A program made the position numbers and the translations under genes. Positions 18,310 to 26,696 of a DNA stretch of 64,000 nucleotides are shown here, piece by piece. How positions within the stretch are numbered: the first letter of the stretch is position 1; each line of letters starts with the position of its first letter. Source of the stretch: Streptomyces rhizosphaerihabitans (lineage in GTDB: Bacteria > Actinomycetota > Actinomycetes > Streptomycetales > Streptomycetaceae); contig NZ_JAODTZ010000024.1 in assembly GCF_025399795.1 (NCBI RefSeq), positions 82,692 to 146,691 of the forward strand. The letters run 5' to 3'. The notes beneath the pieces are model-generated. The model worked only from the letters and a program-made list of their open reading frames with translations. It was not told the origin of the DNA and searched no databases.

Positions 18310-18420
18310 GCACACGGTGCACCGGGCCCGCAGCTCCCTCTTGAGGACCAGGTCACCGGTACGGAACCAGCCGTCGGCCACGGCCACCGCGGCCGCCTCG
18401 GGCCGGCCCGGACATCCGCA
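18310..18420 (-). pseudogene. Relic of an AMP-dependent acyl-CoA ligase
   Basis: Within the 287-bp gap between the TSUP and thiolase genes, the minus strand encodes PEAAAVAVADGWFRTGDLV, which matches the acyl-CoA synthetase signature around DGWFRTGDL. No flanking ligase sequence is recognisable and there is no plausible complete gene. It is probably a decayed ligase that once neighboured the thiolase. Confidence 0.4.
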
Positions 18421-18529
18421 CCCGGCAGGCACGAGCCGGGCAGGCACGCACCGGGCGCGAGCCGAGCAGGCGCCGCGTGATGGCGTACGGCGGCCGTGGG
18501 CCCCTCTCGTCCGACGGCGGGTCGGGGCG

Positions 18530-19717
18530 TCAGTGGCGCTCGACCAGGACGGCGCTGCCCTGCCCGACGCCCACGCACATCGTGGCCAGGCCGCGCGCGG
18601 CGCCCGTGCGGCGCATGCGGTGCAACAGGGTGGTGAGGATGCGGGCGCCCGAGGCGCCGAGCGGGTGGCCGAGGGCGATGGCACCGCCGGTCGGGTTGAC
18701 GAGGTCCGGGTCGATGCCGAGGCGGTCCACACAGGCGAGGGCCTGGGCGGCGAACGCCTCGTTGAACTCGGCCTCCTGGATGTCGGCGACGGTCCAGCCG
18801 ACGCGTCCGAGCGCCTTGCGGGTGGCGGGCACGGGGCCGATGCCCATCACGTCGGGGTCCACTCCGGCCGAGGCCCCGGCGACATACCGGCCGAGCGATT
18901 CAAGACCGAGTTCGTTCAGGGCTTCCTCGCTGACCAGCAGCACACCGGCGGCGCCGTCGTTCATCGGCGAGGCGTTGCCCGCGGTGACCGTACCGCCGGG
19001 GCGGAACACCGGCTTGAGGCGGGCCAGTTTGTCGAGCGAGGTGTCCTCCCTGACGCATTCGTCACTGTCGACGATCACACCGTCGGGACGCTCCACGGAG
19101 AGCAGTTCGGAGTCGAAGTACCCGTTCTTGCGGGCGTCCGCCGCGCGCTGGTGACTGCGGAGCGCGAACGCGTCCTGACGCTCGCGCGAGACGCCGTACC
19201 GCTCGGCGACCTCCTCCGCGGTCTCGCCCATCGACAGGACTCCGTGCAGCTCCTTCATCGCCGGGTTGACCAGCCGCCAGCCGAGCCGGGTGTCGACGGT
19301 CTCGATGCGGTGCGGCAGCGCCTCGTCCGGACGGGGCAGGACGAAGGGGGCCCGGCTCATCGACTCGGAGCCGCCGGCGAGCACGATGTCGGCCTCGCCG
19401 GAGGCGATGGCGCGGGCCGCGGTCGTGACGGCTTCGAGGCCGGAGGCGCAGAGCCGGTTGACGGTGGCGCCGGGCACGCTGTCGGGCAGTCCGGCGAGCA
19501 GCGCGGCCATCCGGGCGACATTGCGGTTGTCCTCGCCTGCCTGGTTGGCGGCACCCCAGTAGACGTCGTCGACGCGGGCCGGGTCGAGCGTGGGCACCTC
19601 GGCGACCAGAGCGCGGACGACGCTCGCGGCGAGGTCGTCGGGCCGCACGGAGGACAGGGCCCCGCGCAGCTTGCCGATGGGCGTGCGGCGGGCGGCCGCG
19701 AAGTGGACGGGACGCAC
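18530..19717 (-). CDS. Acetyl-CoA C-acyltransferase (thiolase, FadA/PcaF type)
   Basis: This 395-residue degradative thiolase cleaves 3-ketoacyl-CoA (or 3-oxoadipyl-CoA) with CoA. The active-site cysteine is in NRLCASGLEAV near residue 90, the histidine in NPTGGAIALGHPLGASGAR near residue 345 and the second cysteine in MCVGVGQGSA. GTG at 19717 is preferred because AGGAG lies seven bases upstream and gives the usual start VRPVHFAAARRTPIGK. No partner beta-oxidation genes are adjacent except a ligase relic downstream. Two 18-nt repeats lie in its promoter region. Confidence 0.93.
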   Translation of the reverse strand: MRPVHFAAARRTPIGKLRGALSSVRPDDLAASVVRALVAEVPTLDPARVDDVYWGAANQAGEDNRNVARMAALLAGLPDSVPGATVNRLCASGLEAVTTAARAIASGEADIVLAGGSESMSRAPFVLPRPDEALPHRIETVDTRLGWRLVNPAMKELHGVLSMGETAEEVAERYGVSRERQDAFALRSHQRAADARKNGYFDSELLSVERPDGVIVDSDECVREDTSLDKLARLKPVFRPGGTVTAGNASPMNDGAAGVLLVSEEALNELGLESLGRYVAGASAGVDPDVMGIGPVPATRKALGRVGWTVADIQEAEFNEAFAAQALACVDRLGIDPDLVNPTGGAIALGHPLGASGARILTTLLHRMRRTGAARGLATMCVGVGQGSAVLVERH

Positions 19718-19776
19718 GACAGGACTCCTGACGGACACCGGAATCGAATACCGGATCTTGATGAGCACGACCATTG

Positions 19777-19817
19777 ATCAGCACTGCCGGTTTTCGTTAA
19801 TTAGCACTGCTAGTTTT
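19777..19817. promoter_or_regulatory. Pair of 18-nt direct repeats upstream of the thiolase
   Basis: ATCAGCACTGCCGGTTTT (19777-19794) and ATTAGCACTGCTAGTTTT (19800-19817) match at 15 of 18 positions and are offset by 23 bp, about two helical turns. The second contains the perfect dyad TAGCA-C-TGCTA. On the minus strand a TATAGT-like hexamer lies just upstream at about 19819-19824. They look like tandem regulator sites for the thiolase promoter. Confidence 0.45.
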
Positions 19818-19873
19818 GGACTATAACCCCACTTCGGGCCCTTGGGAAGATCCCCCCTGCGGCCGGTATCCGC

Positions 19874-19903
19874 CCATCCGTCCCGGACACCCGGGACGGA
19901 TGG
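19874..19903. terminator. Strong hairpin in a divergent intergenic region
   Basis: CCATCCGTCCCGG pairs perfectly with CCGGGACGGATGG (13 bp) across an ACAC loop. It lies between the divergent thiolase and methyltransferase genes, where no terminator is expected. It may be a leader hairpin, the end of a small RNA or the trace of a lost gene. Nothing else is recognised in 19818-20111. Confidence 0.4.
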
Positions 19904-20111
19904 CGCCGCGCCGCGTCCTGAAGCGGACCTGGGCCACGATCCGCCGCGGCCGTCCCGGCGGCAACCGCTCCGCGGCCGAGGCGACCGCCGGGTGGCCGAG
20001 GATCGACGGCGCCGCACGCCCCGCCCTCCGCCCGGATGACACACTGCTCGCGCGTCCCGCCGAACACGGGTTGACGGGGTGAACAGGCCCAGCGGAGCAG
20101 GGAGTTGTCGC

Positions 20112-20924
20112 ATGACGGGGACGGAGTCCACCTCGGACCGGATCGACACCAGCAGGCCACATCCGGCGCGGGTGTACGACTGGTACCTGGGCGGCAAGGA
20201 CAACTACCCGGTCGACGAGCGGCTCGGGCAGCAGATCACGGCGCGCGATCCCGGCGCCAAGCGGGCCGCGCGCAGCAACCGCTGGTTCATGCAGCGGGCC
20301 ACCCGCCACCTGGTCCGCACGGCGGGAATCCGCCAGTTCCTCGACATCGGCACCGGCATTCCCACCGAGCCCAACCTCCACCAGATCGCCCAGAGCACCG
20401 CTCCGGACGCACGGGTGGTGTACGTCGACAACGACCCGATCGTCCTCGCCCACGCCGAGGCGCTGCTGCGCGGTACCCCGGAGGGCAGGACGGAGTACAT
20501 CCAGGCCGATGTTCGCGAGCCGCGGAAGATCCTCGACGAGGCCGCGCGCGTGCTCGACCTCGACCGTCCCGTGGCTCTGTCGCTGATCGCACTGATGCAT
20601 TTCATCGCCGACGACAGCGGAGCGTACGAGCTGGTGGAGACCCTGGTCGACGCGCTGGCGCCGGGCAGCTTCCTGTCGTTGTCCGCGATGACCGCCGACT
20701 TCGAGCCGGAGGACGTACAGCGGGGCATCGAGGCGTACGCGCGGGGCGGCGTCACCCTGGTGGGCCGCTCGCACGCCGGTGTGAGCCGCTTCTTCGAGGG
20801 ACTGGACCTGGTCGAGCCGGGCGTCGTCTCCGTGAAGGACTGGCGTCCCGGGCTCGCGGAGGACGAGACGCCGATCGGCGACGAGCCGGTGTCCTTGTAC
20901 GGCGGGGTCGCCTTGAAGGGCTAG
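20112..20924 (+). CDS. DUF574 SAM-dependent methyltransferase family protein
   Basis: This 270-residue protein is of the large actinomycete S-adenosyl methyltransferase family (PF04672). It has the family start RPHPARVYDWYLGGKDNYP, the motif-I equivalent FLDIGTGIPTEPNLH near residue 75, VVYVDNDPIVLAHA and ALSLIALMHFIAD. ATG 20112 is chosen because AGGGAG lies upstream at good spacing; a GTG 33 bases earlier is less likely. These proteins are highly duplicated in Streptomyces and their substrates are unknown. It stands alone here. Confidence 0.88.
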   Translation: MTGTESTSDRIDTSRPHPARVYDWYLGGKDNYPVDERLGQQITARDPGAKRAARSNRWFMQRATRHLVRTAGIRQFLDIGTGIPTEPNLHQIAQSTAPDARVVYVDNDPIVLAHAEALLRGTPEGRTEYIQADVREPRKILDEAARVLDLDRPVALSLIALMHFIADDSGAYELVETLVDALAPGSFLSLSAMTADFEPEDVQRGIEAYARGGVTLVGRSHAGVSRFFEGLDLVEPGVVSVKDWRPGLAEDETPIGDEPVSLYGGVALKG

Positions 20925-21114
20925 GTCCTGTCGGTTTCGAGGGGCGCCTCCGGTCGGTTTCCCGCCCGCCGGCGCGGCCCTCACCGCGTCTCGCGGGTCT
21001 TCGGACCCTCCGGCCGGGGCGGTCCGGCCCCTGGCCGAGGACGGTCGGCCCCTGCCCTCGTGGGCGCCGGGAGGGAACGCTGGAAGCCATCCGAGAAGGA
21101 AGCGAGATGGCGAG

Positions 21115-21873
21115 ATGACCCTCATCGTCGGACAGGTGATGACCAGCGAGGTCGTCGAGGCGCACCGGAAGATGTCCTTCAAGGACGTGGCACGGCTGCT
21201 GGACCGGTACCGGATCAGCGGACTGCCGGTGGTGGACGACGACGACAAGGTCGTGGGCGTGATCTCGGAGTCCGATCTGCTGCGCCGGCAGGCGGCCCGG
21301 TCCGACCCCGGCCAGGGACGGCGCCGGCGTCTGCCGTCCCCGCTCAGCGGGCTGCCGTGGTCGTCGCGTCCGGAGCGGATGGGCCGTCGTGCGGCGGATG
21401 CCGAGTCCGTCCGCGCCACGACCGCGGAGCGTCTGATGTCGACGCCCGCGATCACCGTGCATCCGCAACAGCGCGTCGCCGATGCCGCCAGGGTGATGGA
21501 ACGCCATCGCATCGAACGGCTTCCCGTGGTGGACGAGGAGGACCGGCTGATCGGGATCGCCACCCGCCGCGACCTGCTGCGGGTCTTCCTGCGGACGGAC
21601 GAGGAGATCCGCCGGGAGGTGACCGACGATGTGATGGGGCGCACGCTGTCGTTGCCGCCCCACACCGTGATCGTCTCGGTCGGCGACGGCGTGGTGACGC
21701 TGGAGGGACGGCTGGAGCACCGCAGCGAGATCCCGCAGGCCATCCGGCTGACGTGGCGGGTCGACGGTGTCGTCGGGGTCATGAACAGCCTGACCTTCCG
21801 CGTCGATGACACGCGCCCGCCGGAGCGGCACCCGTCACACCGGATCAGCCATCACTGGATGCCTGAACGCTGA
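21115..21873 (+). CDS. CBS-domain pair with C-terminal BON domain
   Basis: This 252-residue soluble protein has two CBS motifs (VGQVMTSEVVEAHRKMSFKD to VVGVISESDLL, and AERLMSTPAITVHPQQRVAD to LIGIATRRDLLRVF) separated by an Arg-rich linker of about 45 residues. A BON domain follows (VSVGDGVVTLEGRLEHRSEI). CBS pairs bind adenine nucleotides such as ATP/AMP. CBS-BON proteins in actinomycetes are often stress or hypoxia-response genes, and a DevS-like kinase gene follows 300 bp downstream. The start is ATG 21115, which overlaps a GCGAGATG stretch. Confidence 0.9.
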   Translation: MTLIVGQVMTSEVVEAHRKMSFKDVARLLDRYRISGLPVVDDDDKVVGVISESDLLRRQAARSDPGQGRRRRLPSPLSGLPWSSRPERMGRRAADAESVRATTAERLMSTPAITVHPQQRVADAARVMERHRIERLPVVDEEDRLIGIATRRDLLRVFLRTDEEIRREVTDDVMGRTLSLPPHTVIVSVGDGVVTLEGRLEHRSEIPQAIRLTWRVDGVVGVMNSLTFRVDDTRPPERHPSHRISHHWMPER

Positions 21874-21908
21874 GTGGTAGGGGCAGTTGACCGAACAGAC
21901 GGCCGCGT

Positions 21909-21933
21909 CGTCGCACCGCCGGACCGTGCGACG
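21909..21933. terminator. Hairpin after the CBS-BON gene
   Basis: CGTCGCAC and GTGCGACG form an 8-bp stem with a 9-nt loop, and CGTCGCAC recurs at 21940-21947, allowing an alternative pairing. It lies 35 bp after the CBS-BON stop. The remaining sequence to 22176 shows no gene. Confidence 0.4.
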
Positions 21934-22176
21934 GCCGGCCGTCGCACGCCCGGGCCGTCGAGTTCTCGATTCGCCGACCCTGCCGCGATCCCCGTGTGCC
22001 GGCCAGAGCCCTGGAAACCCTGCATGCCCGGTAGCGCCATCTCCCCCCGTCCGCCTTTCACATGGTTCCTCCCTTCCTCCCCGAAGCCGTCCGCCGCGTT
22101 CCGCACAGGTGCTCGACTGCGGGCGCGGTCGGTCGGGCATCATGGCTTCGTCGGGCGGCGATCGAGGGGAACACGA

Positions 22177-23910
22177 ATGGACCAGAGCGCGAACCTTCCG
22201 GAGGAGCCCTCGGCACCGCAGTTCCGGCTGGACGCCCTGCTCGAGGACCTGCAGGAGCAGGTGCAGCGTGTGCGCGGCACCCAGAACCGGGTGCACACCC
22301 TTCTCGAAGCGGTTCTCGCGATCGGCAGCGACCTGGACCTGGACGTGGTCCTGCGGCAGATCGTGGAGTCCGCGGTACAGCTCGTCGACTGCCGCTACGG
22401 GGCGCTCGGCGTCCTCGGCGACGAGGGCGGCATCAAGCAGTTCATAACGGTCGGGATCGACGAGGAGACCATCGCGCGCATCGGGAACTACCCCCGGGGA
22501 GAAGGCATCCTCGGCCTGCTCATCCGGGAGCCGCACGCGCTGCGGCTCCCGGTCCTGAACGAACACCCGGACTCCGTCGGCTTCCCGCCCGGTCATCCCC
22601 CGATGACCACGTTCCTCGGCACCCCCGTACAGGTCCGCGACAAGATCTTCGGGAATCTGTACCTCACGGAGAAGCACGGCGGGGCCGAGTTCGACGCCGA
22701 GGACGAGGCGGTGCTGCGCACGCTCGGCGCGGCGGCCGGTGTGGCCATCGACAACGCCCGGCTGTACGACGACGCCCGGCGCCGTGAGCGCTGGCTGGCC
22801 GCGAGCAGCGACCTGACCCGCACCCTGCTGTCGGGCACCGATCCGGTCGAGGTCCTGCACACGTTCACCGCGACGGTCCGGGAGCTGTCCGACGCGGATC
22901 TGGTGACCCTGGCGGTGCCGGTGACCGGCACCACGGACCTGGTCATCGAGTCCGCCGAGGGGCCCGACGCCGAACTGGTACGGGGGTTGGCCCTGCCGGA
23001 CGGGACGAGTCTGGCGGCCAAGGTGTTCACTTCCGGCGAGCGCATCGTCAGTGCGTCGCTCAGCGAGGACCCGCGCACCGGGACGGGCAGCGCGTCGGTT
23101 CTCGAACTCGGCCCGGCGTTCGTGATTCCGCTGGGCACCCCGGAGCGGGTGCGCGGCGTCCTCCAGGTCGCGAACCGGCAGGGCGGCACCGTGTTCCCGG
23201 ACGCCACCGTCGAGATGATCGCCGGCTTCGCCGGGCACGCCGCGCTCGCCCTGGAGATCGCCGAACACCGCCGCGACGCGGAGCAGTTGCTCGTCCTCAA
23301 CGACCGGGACCGCATCGCGCGCGACCTGCACGACCTGGCCATCCAGCGGCTCTTCGCCGGCGGGCTCAGCCTGCAGTCGGTGCTCAACCGGCTCTCCGAC
23401 CGGCCCGAGGTGGCCGAACGCGTCCAGCGAGTGGTGGACGATCTCGACGACACGATCAAGGTCGTGCGCTCCACGATCTACGCCCTGCGGGAGAGCGACC
23501 GGTCGGGCGCCACCGGTCTGCGCGCCCGGCTCGTCACCGAGGTGGGCCGTGCGGCGGAGACACTCGGCTTCACCCCCTCCCTGCGCATGAGCGGCCTGCT
23601 GGATACCGACGTGTCCGATGAGCAGCGGGAACACGTGGTCGCGGTCCTGCGCGAGGCCCTGTCGAACGCGGCCCGGCACGCCCACGCCACCGCCGTGGAG
23701 GTCACGGCCGAGGCCACCGCCACCACACTGCGGCTGCGGGTGGCGGACAACGGCCGTGGCATCGGTCCCGACGTCACCCGCCGCAGCGGTCTCGGCAACA
23801 TCAGCACCCGCGCCGAGCACCTCGGCGGCAGCTGCGCCCTGACGTCCAACCAGCCGAACGGCACCGTCCTGGAGTGGACGGTACCGCTGCACCACGACGA
23901 CCCGGCCTGA
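22177..23910 (+). CDS. Two-GAF sensor histidine kinase, DevS/DosS-like
   Basis: This 577-residue cytoplasmic kinase has two GAF domains (residues about 45-195 and 215-365), then the HisKA_3 dimerisation box RDRIARDLHDLAIQRLFAGG with the phospho-accepting His near residue 386, and an HATPase domain with LREALSNAARHAHA (N box) and RVADNGRGIG (G box). In DevS-type kinases the first GAF binds haem and senses O2/NO/redox; I cannot identify the haem ligand. ATG 22177 follows GAGGGG. No response-regulator gene is adjacent, so it would signal to a regulator elsewhere. Confidence 0.92.
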   Translation: MDQSANLPEEPSAPQFRLDALLEDLQEQVQRVRGTQNRVHTLLEAVLAIGSDLDLDVVLRQIVESAVQLVDCRYGALGVLGDEGGIKQFITVGIDEETIARIGNYPRGEGILGLLIREPHALRLPVLNEHPDSVGFPPGHPPMTTFLGTPVQVRDKIFGNLYLTEKHGGAEFDAEDEAVLRTLGAAAGVAIDNARLYDDARRRERWLAASSDLTRTLLSGTDPVEVLHTFTATVRELSDADLVTLAVPVTGTTDLVIESAEGPDAELVRGLALPDGTSLAAKVFTSGERIVSASLSEDPRTGTGSASVLELGPAFVIPLGTPERVRGVLQVANRQGGTVFPDATVEMIAGFAGHAALALEIAEHRRDAEQLLVLNDRDRIARDLHDLAIQRLFAGGLSLQSVLNRLSDRPEVAERVQRVVDDLDDTIKVVRSTIYALRESDRSGATGLRARLVTEVGRAAETLGFTPSLRMSGLLDTDVSDEQREHVVAVLREALSNAARHAHATAVEVTAEATATTLRLRVADNGRGIGPDVTRRSGLGNISTRAEHLGGSCALTSNQPNGTVLEWTVPLHHDDPA

Positions 23911-24010
23911 CCCACTGCACCGGGGTCTGACCCACGACACTCCGCCTGACCCACGACCCGGCCGACTCACGCCCCGGTCTGACCCATCACGCCCCGGCCT
24001 GACCCACGAC
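23907..24010. repeat. Five to six ~20-nt tandem repeats after the kinase gene
   Basis: The octamer CTGACCCA recurs at 23907, 23927, 23946, 23979 and 23999, with a degenerate copy near 23963, each followed by a C-rich spacer. The first unit contains the kinase stop codon. The spacing of 19-20 bp is not a multiple of three, so it is not a coding repeat. Confidence 0.65.
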
Positions 24011-24095
24011 GCCTCCCGGCGGCCGTGGCCGGACCGAACCGCTTGTGCCGGGCGCGCGCTCCTCGGCCGGCGGGCCCGGCCAGGTGGGCCCGCGT

Positions 24096-25922
24096 TCATC
24101 GCTGGTCGGCCGGGGCGGGACCGTCGTCGATGAAGCCGCCCGACTGGTGGCGCCACAGCTTCGCGTAGGCGCCGTCCGACGCGAGCAGCTCCTGGTGCGT
24201 GCCCTGTTCGACGATCTTTCCCTGGTCGAGGACGACCAGCCGGTCCATGGTGGCGACCGTGCTCAGCCGGTGCGCCACCACGAGCGCCGTGCGCCTCTCC
24301 ATGAGCCGCCACAGCGCCTCCTGGACGAGGATCTCACTCTCGGAGTCGAGGGCACTGGTCGCCTCGTCGAGGAGCAGGATCGGCGCGTCGCGCAGGATCG
24401 CGCGGGCGAGGGCGACGCGCTGGCGCTGGCCGCCGGAGAGCTTGATGCCGCGCTCTCCGACCATGGTGGCGAAACCGTCCGGCAGCGCGTCGGCGAACTC
24501 CGTGACGTGCGCCGCCTCGGCGGCGCGGCGGATCTCCGCCTCGGTGGCGTCCGGACGGGCGAAGGCGATGTTGTCCCGCAGTGTGCGGTGGAACATCGCC
24601 GGGTCCTGCGGCACGTAGGCGATCAGGCTGCGCAGGTCGGCCTGGCGCAGCCTGCTGATGTCCTGGCCACCGATCAGGATGCAGCCGTCGTCGATGTCCG
24701 TCATCCGCAGCAGCAGCCGGGTGAGCGTGGTCTTGCCTCCGCCGGACCGGCCGACCAGACCGATCTTCGCTCCGCTGGGTACGGCCAGTTCGAGCCCGGT
24801 GAAGAGCGGCCTCGCCCCGCCGTGGGTGAAGGTCACCTGTTCGAAGCGGACGTCGGCTCCGCGGGACCGCAAGGGCTCCGGGGCGACCGGGTCGAGCACG
24901 GTCGGTGGCGTCATCAGCAGTTCGGTGAACTGGGCGGCCTCCGTCATCGAGCTTTCCAGACGGCGGTAGATCTGGTTGAACTCGAACATGATCCGGGTCG
25001 CGTTGGCGTAGTACGTGAAGGCGACCACGACCGCCTCCACGCCGTGCCCGCCCCCGCCGAGCGTGATCGCGAGCAGCAGGCCGAGCGCGTTGGTCAGGAC
25101 GGACATCGGCGCGACGAACGTGTCGATGCGCAGGTTGCCGTAGTCCCACGACAGCAGGGTGAGCCGCCGCGATGCCGCGACACGGGACCGGTGCTCGGCC
25201 GCCTCGCGCTCCTCGGCGGCGAAGGCCCGGACGGTGTCCATGTTCATCAGGCTGTCGGCGACATGGCCCGAGACCCGGGCGATCGCCTCCTCCCGCCGGT
25301 CGACGAGCGCCTGGCGGCGCCGGATGAGCGGCACCACGCACAGCCCCGTCACGGCGATCATCACCAGGAGTCCGACCACGAGCAGCGGTTCGTAGCGCCA
25401 CAGCACCACCGACCCGAACACGAGCGGCACCAGGCTGCCCACGACCTGGAACGTCATCGTGTCGACGAATTCCTCGAAACGGGAGGCGAAGCTCAGCACC
25501 CGCTTGGTCAGCGAGCCGGCGAAGTTGTCGTGGAAGAACGAGGCGTCCTTGGCGAACAGTTCGTCCATGCCGATCACGTACAACTGCTCGATACCGAGCG
25601 CGTCCAGGCGGTTCAGGCAGTGCAGACCGAGGCGCCAGAAGGCCTCTGCGAGCAGCAGGACGCCACCGAACGCGAGGACGTAGGGCAGCGCGGCACCGAC
25701 GGAGACACCGCTGCCGTCGCCCGCGATACGGCCGACGAGCTTCGCGACGATGAGCGGCGCGATGTAGCTGATGCCGATGTTGCCGAGTGCCGGCATCAGC
25801 ATGGCGGGCACCGTCAGCCGCCGGAGCCGACGCAACTCCCTTCCGTAGTAACGAAGTGCGAGGAGGACCGAGCCCCTGCCCGGTAAGGCCTTGCGCGATT
25901 CAGGCGATTCAGGAGAAGCCAT
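24096..25922 (-). CDS. ABC exporter, fused TMD-NBD half-transporter
   Basis: This 608-residue protein has a six-helix transmembrane domain (residues about 35-330) followed by a nucleotide-binding domain with Walker A GRSGGGKTTL near residue 400, Q loop YVPQDPAMF, signature LSGGQRQR, Walker B ILLLDEATSALDSE and H loop AHRLST. It would act as a homodimer because no second half is adjacent. The family exports lipids, peptides or drugs. It is the gene nearest the second tRNA-Pro and convergent with the histidine kinase. The substrate is not predictable. Confidence 0.92.
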   Translation of the reverse strand: MASPESPESRKALPGRGSVLLALRYYGRELRRLRRLTVPAMLMPALGNIGISYIAPLIVAKLVGRIAGDGSGVSVGAALPYVLAFGGVLLLAEAFWRLGLHCLNRLDALGIEQLYVIGMDELFAKDASFFHDNFAGSLTKRVLSFASRFEEFVDTMTFQVVGSLVPLVFGSVVLWRYEPLLVVGLLVMIAVTGLCVVPLIRRRQALVDRREEAIARVSGHVADSLMNMDTVRAFAAEEREAAEHRSRVAASRRLTLLSWDYGNLRIDTFVAPMSVLTNALGLLLAITLGGGGHGVEAVVVAFTYYANATRIMFEFNQIYRRLESSMTEAAQFTELLMTPPTVLDPVAPEPLRSRGADVRFEQVTFTHGGARPLFTGLELAVPSGAKIGLVGRSGGGKTTLTRLLLRMTDIDDGCILIGGQDISRLRQADLRSLIAYVPQDPAMFHRTLRDNIAFARPDATEAEIRRAAEAAHVTEFADALPDGFATMVGERGIKLSGGQRQRVALARAILRDAPILLLDEATSALDSESEILVQEALWRLMERRTALVVAHRLSTVATMDRLVVLDQGKIVEQGTHQELLASDGAYAKLWRHQSGGFIDDGPAPADQR

Positions 25923-26141
25923 CTCACCCCTGTGTCGTCGTACGGCTGCCCGTCACACCTCGCATGGTTCACGAATGCGCCGATGTACGTATATGGGGCA
26001 GTCCAGGAGTTGCAGTGTCCCGTGACGGCGGCCACGAGGTCCAAGCGTTTTTCTCGGCCATCGGGCCGTACCGGACAGCTGTACGACCTCGGCCGGCGTC
26101 GGTGGCGGACGACCACGGACGGCCGCGCGGGGGTACGACAA

Positions 26142-26174
26142 AGGCCGCTTTCTCAGTTGCTGAGAAAACGGCCT
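26142..26174 (-). terminator. Terminator of tRNA-Pro copy 2
   Basis: On the minus strand AGGCCGTTTTCTCAG pairs with CTGAGAAAGCGGCCT (one G-U) across a 3-nt loop, followed by a short U run. It is related in sequence to the hairpin at 12581-12615, so tRNA and terminator were duplicated together. The rest of 25923-26141 has no recognisable gene. Confidence 0.75.
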
Positions 26175-26194
26175 CTGAACCACGACTCAAAAAG

Positions 26195-26268
<74 letters not shown>

Positions 26269-26478
26269 ATGCCCGTCTGACCTGGGGTTTCCCCTGGCTG
26301 GACGTGCACGGAAACAATACCGCACTCGTGCCGGTGGTCGCGCACCCGTTTTGCGCGGGCCGACGGTCGGCATCGCGCGGAATCGGACGGGCGGTACACG
26401 TCCGGCGGTGACCTCACCTTCGACCGAGGGCGCGTGCTCGCCCTCGGGACGATCACGGCGGAGCGCCCGCACACACCC

Positions 26479-26552
26479 CGACCTGCCCCGACCTGCCCGG
26501 ACCTGCCCTGGCCCTGGCCCTGGCCTGGCCTGCCCTGGCCTGGCCTGGCCTG
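26479..26552. repeat. CCTGCC/CCTGGCC low-complexity tract
   Basis: A run of imperfect CCTGCCC and CCTGGCC units fills this stretch within the 428-bp gap between tRNA-Pro copy 2 and the MFS gene. It looks like a slippage-prone simple repeat. I see no supported gene elsewhere in 26269-26696. Confidence 0.6.
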
Positions 26553-26696
26553 CTCGAAGGTGACCGGTTCCCGCTGTCCGAGGGGCGGAACCGTCGAGGA
26601 CCGGCCGAGCGGACACGGCTCGGCGGGCGATCCCCTCAGGAGCGGATCGACGGGTGCCAGGCGGCACGGGTACGCGCGCGCCATGCACCGACCCGC

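Noticed and set aside
19821..21812. Very long minus-strand open frame opposite the methyltransferase and CBS-BON genes
   Set aside because: It is an antisense frame created by high GC; the composition is Arg/Ser/Pro-rich without domain motifs, while the plus-strand proteins are clearly real.
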